The position numbers and the translations under genes were made by a program. A model generated the notes under the pieces. The model ran no database searches. It was not told where the DNA came from and worked only from the letters and a program-made list of their open reading frames with translations. Shown here piece by piece: positions 31,662 to 43,600 of a stretch of DNA of 64,000 nt (its first letter is position 1; each line of letters begins with the position of its first letter). Source of the stretch: Streblospio benedicti (taxonomy: Eukaryota; Annelida; Polychaeta; Spionida; Spionidae); assembly GCA_019095985.1 (NCBI GenBank), contig CM032669.1, forward strand, positions 25,931,685-25,995,684, read 5' to 3'.

Positions 31662-34600
31662 CTGCAAACATGCCACGGGGTTCAGACCAACAAATATGGC
31701 TGACATGTGAAGCCTATTTCATTTGGACCAGAACGTTCTATATTTGGGTACATTTTGGACCATTGATTGATATTATGCTGCGTGCATTATAGCATTTTTT
31801 TTGTTCTAAAATTTAACAGACTTCTGAGAAGGAAGCTGTGATATTCAACAGCTTAACATCTCTTACTAATACATAAGAGTCTTAGGTTGGTTGGTTTTAT
31901 AAAATCTGCCCGTGGCGTAGTGTTTTAACATCTATCATTATTCAAATAATAAAAAAAATATTTAAAATCTTAGTCTATAGTCTTTTCAATAGATTCTGGT
32001 CTGCTAATTTTCCAGGATGACGAGCCCATATGTCTGACCTAGATAGCTGACACTTCACTTGATGAATAAACTTGGAGGATTAACATCTCGCTGGCTCTGT
32101 ACTAGTATGGCCATGACAGTCCTCACCATTATCGCTGCTGTGGTGGTGGTGCCGGCCTGGTGTCAGGGTGTCTGTGGAGCCTGGGTCTAGCCGGGAGGAC
32201 GTCCCCGTCAGAGTGGCCGCTGAGCTGCCCAGTTGCGACGTGGACTGGCCCAGGCCCTCGTCCTCCTCATCATCATCCTGAAGTCAGGTGTTCAGGCAGT
32301 CAGGTTTGTAACCAGCTATTATCAAAGCTGACATTGTCCCCGACATTGCCATCCTAATTGGTTGGAAATGGTGTCTAGACGGTTATGTTGTGTTAAGAGG
32401 GTTAAGGCTGTCATTACTTTGGTTTTGTCGGTATTATATCATCATTGTGGTTTTAATCTTGGTTGCTGGTACTGTCAATGTTGCAATGTGTGTTCATATG
32501 AAAATATTGCATTAGCTCTAAAACTTCATAATAAATTAGGTCAGAATTGTCATTTTTATAATCTATTGATATGTTGTGATTTCATTGCCAATATTGTCAA
32601 CTCCAGCAACAACCTATTCCAGATTGTCAGCTACAGCATGACAGTTGTCATGCATGCAGTCTCACAGACGGATCATACAGCTATTTATGGAATACCTATA
32701 ATTATGGGAATAGTGACCAGTATTTTGTATTTTTTGTAATTGGACATCGAATGAAGTAAAGTAGCATCCCATGAGGCTATCATTCTGCCCCTCTCACCTC
32801 GTCTCTCTCTATGGCCGTGATGTTTTTCGTGATGAAAGCGACTTCCCCGAAACCCGGCCGCGTGAACATGCCCGTGCTGAAAGGAAGTAGGATCACGCTA
32901 GTGTTTAAACTTCTTGGATTTGTTTGCCAACTTTTAAGCACATGTGAAAACATAAAACTTTTATAAATTACAGGATTGTCTTTTCATGAAAATTTATAAA
33001 ATGCTGCTGTGTGTAGGCCCACTATACTTACTTAGATCTACTTTACACTTGATCTACCTGCTCAAAGAATTCAAAAAGCAACCTCCCGTGTGTTATTGTT
33101 TGTTTTGTTTGTTTGTTGTTTTGATTTGTTTTCCTTCTACACACGACACATAAATGCACAAAACGTACTTATACGATAAAAACATATAAGGGCTGTAATA
33201 ACTTGTAAAGTAAATCGTGGATAAAGCCAGCAGAAACTGCTGAAACATGTTCCCCACAGTGAACAATAAGTGACGTCGGGGAAAATCAATACATATTAGA
33301 GTCTACCTGGAACGCACACTGATTTCACTGAATACACACAGTATTCTACTCCGAGTACTGTTACAAACGGAAACATTGGAGTTGTATCAGATTTTGTTTT
33401 ACCGTCCGTGGTATAATACAATTACAAGAAAGAGATCTGTTCCCGATTAAACAGATAACAATGGAATCAAATGACGTAAATGACTATGGCAGCCACAGAG
33501 ACGTAGACGCGTACTGCCAGGATTTGGACGGCAGTTCATTCGCAGACGGGTTGACCGACATGAGCGCCGAGGAGCAGTCGACCTACAGTGCAGACAACAT
33601 GATCTACGAAGACTACACACCCGATGTCGGAGGCGGCGGAGACTCCGCGTATGTCTCAGAGCATGTCGGAGGCGGCGGAGACTCCGCGTATGTCTCAGAG
33701 CATGTCGGAGGCGGCGGAGACTCCGCGTATGTCTCAGAGCATGTCGGAGGCGGCGGAGACTCCGCGTATGTCTCAGAGCATCCCAATACTAGTGTCTTCT
33801 TGAGGTTAGACAACCTTCTGCGTGAAAAAGTCAATAGGGAAGTCGAAGAATTCGGCAAAAGTCTCCATGAAATACTCAACAATCAGTATTTTCTAGTTGA
33901 AAATTTGTTGAAGCTTTCCCATCAGTCCAAATGCATGATAGAACCGTGCCTGATTTCTTCCCAGGGAAGTAGTGATCATGATATAAGCTGTGCTAGTAGC
34001 AGTGCAGTGGGGAAAGTAATGGAATCGCCATCACCCGTGTTTAAAGTCAATCAGGATGAACCGAACTCAGATCTGCTTATGGAAAATGCGAAAAATGCCA
34101 AACTATTGGAAATGTTTACACTTGCTACCAAAATATCTTCAACACTGAGGAGAGAAGAATTTCAAACACATCCTTAACTAGTTCTATGGAATGTATAAAT
34201 AAATCATTTGTTGGCATAAAAGAATTTCAAACACATCCTTAACTAGTTCTATGGAATGTAATAAATCATTTGTTGGAATAAAATAACTTACAAAATTCAC
34301 ATTATGCTCGTTGTTTTTTTACACATAATATGTCTCAGCTGCATATAACATTAATCAAACCAATTTGATATGTTATACAGCCTCCCACCCTACTCTCACC
34401 TGTGCCTCTGTCCCGTGCGCCAGACCGTGCCCCCTTCTGCCGGCGCTCCGCCTGTGTCACCCGCAGGATCCGGACTGTCGATCCCGGAGTCTGGAGCGTA
34501 GTAGAAATCCGGCTCCGAATTGGTTCGTGGTAACCATGGCAACCGGGGCGGGGGCAGGCTGCTACCTGCAAACACCGTGCTATTGGCTCGATCATAAAGT

Positions 34601-37600
34601 TCCCATTTCAAACAAATATGAACACTCTTGTATACGTAATAGGAATTGGCTGATTGAACGACACTTGACTCTCAATACACTACCATAGTGGATCTATTAG
34701 TTACATGATTACTGATTTTTATTTAGTTGAAATTACTACTACATGTAGTATTGATTCTCCCCCTCCTCGTCTTTCTTTGCTCCAGGGATTCTAGTCTTCA
34801 AAAACACCCCGTATACCGGTATATATATAGTATGTTTTATAGGTTCTCCAAATCAACAACTCTATTGCTAGGGATGACGTGTTAAGTTTATACTTGTATC
34901 TGTCTGAGGACCAAGTGAAAACTGTGACCGCATATGATGCATAAATACAATAACTTAACTGTGCACATAAGAGCTTGGTACAAAATAAGGCATACGATGG
35001 GCAGGCCACATTTTAGAGCGGGTCTTCTGAAAGTAACTACAGGCTGTCCACTTTTTGTGAGTGGTAGCTACTTTTCTAATTGCCTTCCATAACCAAATTT
35101 TTAGTGAGTTTTGTACCCTAATAAGAGGCCTATGTGACAGGCCAGTGTCTCACCTGATGAGGCTGAGGAGGACACGCTCCCCCCGTCCCGGGCCCCCGCC
35201 GGCGGTGTCACCCCGGGCGGCCGCACGTACATGACGTGGTGGTCTCGCTGGAGGCCTGAGAGGGAGCGGAGAGTGCGTGAGCCGTCCATGGACACCTCGC
35301 ACACCTGCAAACATAGGCATTGATATGCATGTAGGGAATCATCTTGCCACAGCAACGTATCATCTATCAAATGTTATAGATTGATGTATATAGCTAGAAC
35401 CCCGAATTGGTGAACATGGTAGGGAATAGAAAGTTTAAGGTGTATGATGGGACTCAGAATTTCCAGTTTCATAATGCTCTGTTAAATTATATATGGCAAG
35501 AGTGCATCATGGATCAAAAACGTTTTTATGGGGTTGGAAAGGGATTCCAATTTAACCCACAAAAATACAATGAATAATTTTTTATGCTCTGCAAATGACA
35601 CACAGCCCAAGCATCACCTTGAAGTCCCCACCTGTCACCGTCCCCTTCTCACCTTAAAGTCTCCGCCGGCCTCAGACACGGAGCTGTCCTTGCGGCGCCG
35701 GATCATCCTGGCCACGGCACCCATCTTGGTGGTCGGCTGCCGGCTGATCGTGGCAAAGTGCGCCGAGAACGGCTTCGGCTCCGTGGACGATGACGACGTC
35801 GGCGGTGCCGAGAGGCGGGATGAAACATTGCCAGCAGCGGCAGAGCGCTGCAGAGTGCCGGACACAGAGGCCAAGCCTGGGGCAGTGCCATGTGATTTAG
35901 TTTAGTTTAGTTAAGTTTTTATCTATTTATATTAATAATTATTATTATGCATTTACATAATGATAAAAATATTTGTCAAAAATATGAAACAATATCAAGT
36001 GATTTCTTTTAACAGAAATGACAATGACCGTAAATTTATTACATGACTAAAACTTGAACACCTGGTGCTCAAAACAATATGACATTGCTAACAACAACAG
36101 TATGTATCCGCCCACTCACCACTTCGGTAGCCTTTATCTATCGCCTTCTGCAGCCGCCTATCCTCGCGCTCTGCAGCCTTCATTGCCTGGTGCTGAAGCT
36201 TTTCGTATTTACGGATGTTTGCCTAAAACAAAACAAAGGTATACTTATTAACAACTATCTGATCAAAAATATTAAATTTAGTGATGTGTAGTGAAGAAAT
36301 ATTTTTTTAAATATGAACAAACACAAATGATTTATATTGCATTTTTAATGCATGATTGACAATTTAGACCTCCACCATCCAATGCATTGTTAATTGTGCA
36401 AAAGAAGAAAATCAAACAAAGAACATAAATAAAATGGAGTCTTCTTGGTATATCCTTGCCCCGGGGGAACTTTACCAGCTCCTACCTTTGCATCATGTAT
36501 CGCCTTCTCCCGGAGTTTCCTCACTGACTTCTTGTGCTGTAGCTCCTGCTTGCTGCACACCATGTCCAAGTACCTGCCATGCAAGCAGAATAACTGAGAT
36601 ATGAAGCAGTGGTACTGATGTATGAAGTACAATATGTTTACAAAATCATGAAAGATAACTCTAAACATCAACACAATAACATTCATATATAAAGTAATTT
36701 AATACTCTGTATGTCAGGTTATATGATATCCAGTTTTCATATACATACCATTTTATTTTTTTAAATGTCTCCATTATATAAATATGAATGAATGAAAAAC
36801 TAAATTATTAGAATACTCATCAAACAGTTTCAAGACCATACAAAATGGACTCGATTTGGAAAACAAAAGTGCTACTTTTCAAAACATATTTTGCTACATT
36901 TTGCAATAATTGATTTTGGAGTAAAAATTTAGTCCATAATACTAGTCCTTGGGCCCAAATCTGAGAGTCCACTTGGTTTGCAACTTTTAGGTCGCATTTT
37001 TTTTATACTAGGATTATTGTAAAATCAATTGTGCGTATATCCAATTCTGTTGCAATTTGTTACTGGTTAGTTCCCAAAATAGAGGAAAATTCCTGGACTA
37101 TTTGGTTGTGCTCTCACCTAAAGCTAGCCTCGTTCAACCAGAGTCTGTAATACAGAGTCTGGTTGAACGAGTGCGGCTAATCGTCCACACCAACTTTAGT
37201 GAGCGCACGCCACCACAGGGTCTCTATGGATGATCGAGACTAACCTGAAGTATCCAATTCGTTAAACGTCAACAAAATGTAAAGCCATTATAAAACCCAA
37301 GCGTGTGTAGTTTGTTCTACCTGAGTATCTCTTGCCGTCCGTGCAGGGCAGCGGCATCAAGCGCCGAGTGGAACTCATTGTCGAGCGCCCACACGTTGGC
37401 CCCGAACGACACGAGGAACGACACGCAGTTCATGCGGCCGCGCGCAGCCGCGTGGTGCAGACACGTGCGCCCGAGGTGATCCGGCCGGTCAGGGTTGGCT
37501 CTGGAGGACGACGACGATGACAGGGGCGTTAGTTGGTTACTCAAAATATGGCTTATTACAACGTGACTGGAAGGACTGTTCAGACAGGCGCACAACATCC

Positions 37601-40600
37601 AGCTCACAGTTGACGATATATCAGGTATGAGCTGTACCCGTGGAAAGCACTGATCACAGAACAAAACCGTCTGAATGATTCTGCTTTGGAGCTCCGCTTG
37701 TCCCTGCTGTTCATATTCTGTGGGGTCAATTTTAGAGCTAAGTTTTAAAACGTTCATTTTGACATTTCACATTCGAAATGTTCATGCTACAGATTTTACA
37801 TTTGGCGAAAGTCATGTTCAATTTATTTAACAACATTGGATCATCTAGCATATTGGTTGCATGTAAATGCACATGTATAGTTCTATTAATAACTGTTAAT
37901 TTGTGTTTGAAGTGTACCTAGTAAATGATTCATAACAAAATACATTGAAGTACAGTAGAACCTCCCTATCAAGACCACCTTTGGGGCCAGTGTTAAGTGG
38001 TCTCAATAGAGAGGTGGTCTCTATACAGAGGTTCATTTTGGTAGCTTTATGAAGGTTTCCGATCGTGAACAGTGGTCTTATTATAGATGTGATCTCATTA
38101 TAGAGGTGGCTTTAATTTGTGGCCTTAGTTTTACTTTATATGTAAGAGCATGGTATTCTAACCTGCTTCAGCCTACAAGTGCAGACCAAAGGTTCGGGTT
38201 TGATTCTATCTGACACCTATAGACGACTTGTGGCCAATATAGTTATTTTATTACGTCTTATGTCAAGTCAGACTGTCTGCCACTATAAAAGGGAAATGGT
38301 GATTCAGATTCAGTCTACTCTGTTCCTTAATTCATGCATTAAACATCTTACAAGTATGTAATGATTTATTACTTATATTCTAAATAGACTGCTAGATAAG
38401 CTTCATGATATGTTGCAATAAGTTCTCACCATATTATATGCAATATGCTATCATAGTTATTTATCTTAATTGGAAATGTAATGCGGTTTGATGTATTTGA
38501 AATATAATTCATTGTAATATACTGAGTCTACTTTGTTTAGTTAGTCATTAAACGTCTTGCAGCACGGTGTTGCCTTGTGCTTTCACTTCCAGCACACTCC
38601 AGACTCAGCACACACAACCGGACCCACTCGGCCACATATATAGTTACAATTCATCTTGGGCCCTAACTAGACAAGAAAAAAAAATCAATTTTGGCATGCA
38701 GTTAATATTTTGGCTAGATGTATCACTAGAGACATAGTTCAAGTTGTCAAGTTAATAAATGAGGATACGGATACATTGGGACAGCAATGCATGACGAATA
38801 AATTATATCAAAAGTGCTCAGAGAGCACAGTGTTGCAAGACCAACGTTGCCTCATGGGGAATAAAGATGTTTACTTTAGCAGCCATGTTTACTTTGAAAT
38901 TAAAACATTAAAGCAGGAAAACGACTTCTTACATTGTCACAAAGTGTAACCTTAATCAATTTAGGGCGTGGGCTTTATTACAAATGACACAAATGTGCTT
39001 CTATCTATGCACAACAATCCGCGTACAAAATCCGTTTGTCATGAAGCATAACTCCTTATAGAAATAATGTGATATTGGATTGTAGGACAAAGGTGCTTTC
39101 TAAACATGGGCCTATTGCCTCATCGTCATATCGTACGGCTTTATATACTCTCCATGCAAAATATATGTTGATGATTAAAACCTCACCCACAACCACAGAA
39201 TAAGTGACAATTCAGCCCGAAAATTTGTGGATGCAGATGCAAGGCCCCCGGGTTGCTGGGCCGCGCGCAGGGCTCTGGACTCCCTACTGGAGTGTGACTA
39301 CGTGGGAGGTTCTAATCCTAACTGGTGCGGTTATACAGGGCAACCTACTCTGGCAGACCCTTTAATTGCCACACTCTCCCCAGTTTTCACTTTACAAGGT
39401 CGTCCGCTTGTACGGGACTAACTTGTGCAATGAAAACTCACCCCGCAAAATATCCATGAGTTATCCATGCAACGTTCTGGTGATGTCGATCATCTCCGTC
39501 GGTAGCGGCTCCTATAAGTCACACCCGGCGGAGTGGACATCTGAAGTGGGCTTCAGCTGAAAAGAAAAGGAGGCTGCCAAATTTACGTTGTGCAACAGAC
39601 TGTATTGGTGATGAAGGCATGCAGGTACAGCGCAGATGAAAAAGTGGAAATTGAGTCCGATAGATCTGGAAATGAGTGAGGGTCTAGATTCAGATTTAGA
39701 CATAATCGCCCAACAGGAATAGCTCGGTGGTGGTCAGGACAATCAGGAAATATAGGCAGGAATGTACCACTTCAAAAAAATCAGAAGTTATCATGTTGGA
39801 ATGGATGAAGTTGCAACAAATAGCGGACATATTCACCCACGTCTAGTAGAAATCAAAGCCGCTGGGCTGAAGCAAGGTAAGAGTAGAGAGAAGTAGTAGA
39901 CACAACGTTCACAGTGGCGTTTGCATTGTGTCTGGTATCCACGCAATGCTTTCTTTGAATACAATTTAATACTGCTTTGTTACAGCCGTTCAGCTATTTT
40001 CTATTTAATATGCCCACAATAAAACCAATACGTCACCAGCCAAGTCGACATTTGAAAACACATGTATTTGCCAAACTGCCCGTGAACATTTGTATTTGTT
40101 TAATCAAGTGGATTGCTGTTCCTAAGGCAACTAAAGCATGCTTTATCATGTTCATTTTATTGGCTAACAAAAACAGAAATAATCATGAAATTACCTCACC
40201 CTGCAGACATACAAGACGCAGGTTTAAAGTGGGTTAAGTGGGGTCCTAGATGGGGTCAAAATAATAGCCGCGTCCCTGGGCGAATTTTTGAGTCATTCTA
40301 AAAAAACATTCTTTAACGATTTACTATTTATGATACTCGTACATGCGTGTGTTGTATCCAAATATACAGATTATCAAGATGGTCACTTTCAGAGGTCTTA
40401 ACGACACAAAACTTGCCGTGTCGCCCTGTGACTTGTAACCCATGTAGAGGCATGAGGTTTTACATGTGCGACCTTGAAGCATCTCACCTGGTGCATGATC
40501 AGCACAGGTTAAGAGGTGGTGGGTAGTACAGGGTGGAACAGCAACATCGTGTAACTCTTGAAAATGGCTTAACCCTCTCACCTCCTGAGTGGCAGTAGAA

Positions 40601-43600
40601 CCTCAAGTTAGGTAACCTCTCTTAAGAGACCACGACTATAAGAGGGGAGTTTTCATGGTGCCAGAGCTCTAAAAGGAGACCACCGCATCCCTCCCCATAG
40701 GGACCACCTCTATTGAGACCACTAAATAACAAATGCATACTTTAGTGTGTCGTATCATGGTAACCGTTTCAACCCCACCCCTCCTCGGGCCACGACCATC
40801 TCACGGTGACTGTGGGTGGTGGTGGTGGTGGGTGTGTGTGTGTGTGGGGGGGGGGGGGTGCTGATGTGTCAGTGTCTCCAACTGTACACCTTGACTCCTG
40901 TGCAGAACGAGTACCACACGTACACTTGGGCGATCTCTGTTTTCACCCACCACAACAATCTCCCACACCTCTCTGGTGTGAGGTCAACCCTAACAAGCGG
41001 TGACACCCACAATGCCGTCCAGTCCCCGCGGCGGGGCCACTGTGTGCTGTCATCTCCCGCTGAAAGGTCGGCGGCGGCGCAGATGACAAGATACACGGCC
41101 GGCGCCGACACGCCCCCTTCCGGCCGCCACCAGCACCACAGACACAACCCTGCCATAAGGGGCGGCGAGGCAGGCATGATATCACCCACATCACAGACAG
41201 GGCGGCCAACAGTGGGGTGTGAAGCAGACATTATATGATCATGTAGTTTCTTGTCATGTCCAAATGCAGTTATAGCAAAACCTGCTTGTTAATAACCCAG
41301 GGTATAATGGCCTCACGTGGTCTCAATACTGGTGGTCACTTTTAGCGAGGTTCATGAAGGTCTCTATATGAAACTTTGGGACAGTGCGAAATTGTTCCAT
41401 TGTATAGGTGGTCTATAAAAAGGAGTGGTCTTAAGTGAAGGTTTTACTGTAACGTATTTCCTTTTCGTGTGAAACATGCCTACAATAGCCGTGTAACCAG
41501 CATGGGTGAGAACAGAGAATATAATAGGTCGGCCAGGGCACACATAATGTCATGTTTTATCTCATTTCACATGACTCCATGTATAGATTTTTTTTTTAAA
41601 TTCTTATTATCTAAAATGCCATTGAATATGTATGCGTACGGTTATAATGCATTTCCACAACATTTTACATGATTTCATATCATGTGTGTGTGTTTTAATT
41701 TGTTCATTGTGCCTTTAATATTATGTCCGTGAAATTGTATGTCATGCATGTATCACTTCATTTCATTTCAGATGAGTTCATATTTTACATGCTTCTTCAT
41801 TTCTATAGAGATAAATTTGATTAACAATTATGTGAAGACACTTCCTGCCATGGACACATCCTCGGCACAGATGACACAACAACCTCGAATAAAGCACTAT
41901 GCTGTAGAAATACATGCATATATCAAGCACAATTAACGAGCTTAAATAGTCAGCATAAAACATAACATCATTGTTCACCTGATAGTCTAAGGACGTGTCA
42001 AGAGGGCGTGATCATTTCAATTGGAACACGCATTCCTTTCTCCATTCTGCCGACTGCGGTGTCAGATTCAAGATAACAGACGGTGGGTATTTGCCGTGTA
42101 TTTTTCTCTACATTCAGAAATACCCAGGTTTCCCGTGGTTACATATTCTGTCCCATGTTTTCAATCCATTCAAAACTACCCAGGTTTCCATATTTCTTAA
42201 CTGGGCGTGCCGCAGATTAATACAGAGATCTAATTCACGTTCAATTAACCCATTTAAACGCTGTTAACATTCAAAGGTTAAGTCGTCCCTGTCATGTTTA
42301 ATTACATAGACACGCACTAGTAGGTCCTCCATTGTGACTATGATAGGTCCATGTTCAGGTGATACATCGGCACATTATACCTGTCGGGCCAGGTGGTCGG
42401 ACGGTGCAGGGCAAACATTGGGGTTTATGGGTTTAGTTTGCGCAAAAGCTTGTGAAGATGCAAAGACATGATGACGAGAGGCCGCATACAGTCCCTGTAT
42501 AAATGTAAATGTAAATGTGGTGGTTTATAGTCATGGTCCAAGTTCTGAAGTTTTGCTATCCCTTTACAGTTGGAATTTGCATCAATATCAACCACTTCTG
42601 GTAACTATTCCCACCATATTGTCTCCATGCATTCCAGCTTGCAATTTCAATCTTGCGCGGAAGCGAGAACTGTGCAGTTGTTATCAATATGATAAAGGTA
42701 GCGTAAAGGTGTGTTACAAAGCTAATGTAAAGTGTAGGAACATTGAAAAGTGATGAGCATCTATATTCAGAATGTGAAAGTGATACTTTGGGGGACGAAA
42801 AAGGGCCCCTGCCATGGATCTGCCAATTTGACACTGCCATGCTCAGATCAACATTAATTTCTTATACCAGCACTTTCATAAACTAGTATACATCTTCTGC
42901 ACAAGAGTGTGGACGTTTTTTAAATGAACACAAATTTGCGCTTGTCCAGATTTATATCAACAGAAAAAGTAATAAAGCAGCCACTATCATGCAGTCTGAA
43001 AACCATGAGCATCAATTTTATACGGTTGGAGTCCAATCATATCATCTATGAGATCTCATTAATTGAATCAGATGTTTTAAAGCGCTAGCCGCAGGGGTTT
43101 TGCATTAATGCAAATGTGGTACCCATTGATCGATGCGCAGATCGTGTTTTAATTACCTCAAAACGTGATTTCAAGCGGGAAATGGTCTGATATTTCCGCC
43201 ATGTAAAAACACTGGTCGATGGAAGTGGCAGCTTCAATGGTACAACAAGGGCTGGAAGAGGCCTCTGTGGGGCACTATGTAGCTGATAGTGGTTATCGAA
43301 GACAATAGAGCAAATTTTGATTTTATGTGACTGTTTCACTGTGGTTTTTGTAGATTTGTTACTTGCAATTTTCTTATTTTGAGCTCTTTTTCAAAGATTG
43401 TATTAGATAGTACCATGAAGGCATCAGGACAGTAGGACCCTATTTCATTCATTTGATTAGTGGATACTTTTTTGACGCGTGAACATCAATGTGGGTGGCG
43501 TTTGCACTACAGTGACAATACACTGCACACTCCCCGCGGAGTATAGTGTGGCAAATATGCGCATGACCTGGTGCTGATGCAAAGTCGATAAAGAAAAAAG

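Noticed and set aside
33613-33882. An 89-codon minus-strand frame over the nested gene
   Set aside because: It is a shadow of the four 39-bp coding repeats; the plus-strand frame is longer and has start and poly(A) signals.
40869-41238. Two overlapping frames of 120 (minus) and 140 (plus) codons in SANS intron 1
   Set aside because: The region has a TG/G tract and a GC-rich patch; neither frame shows a recognisable domain, a plausible splice context or a family motif.
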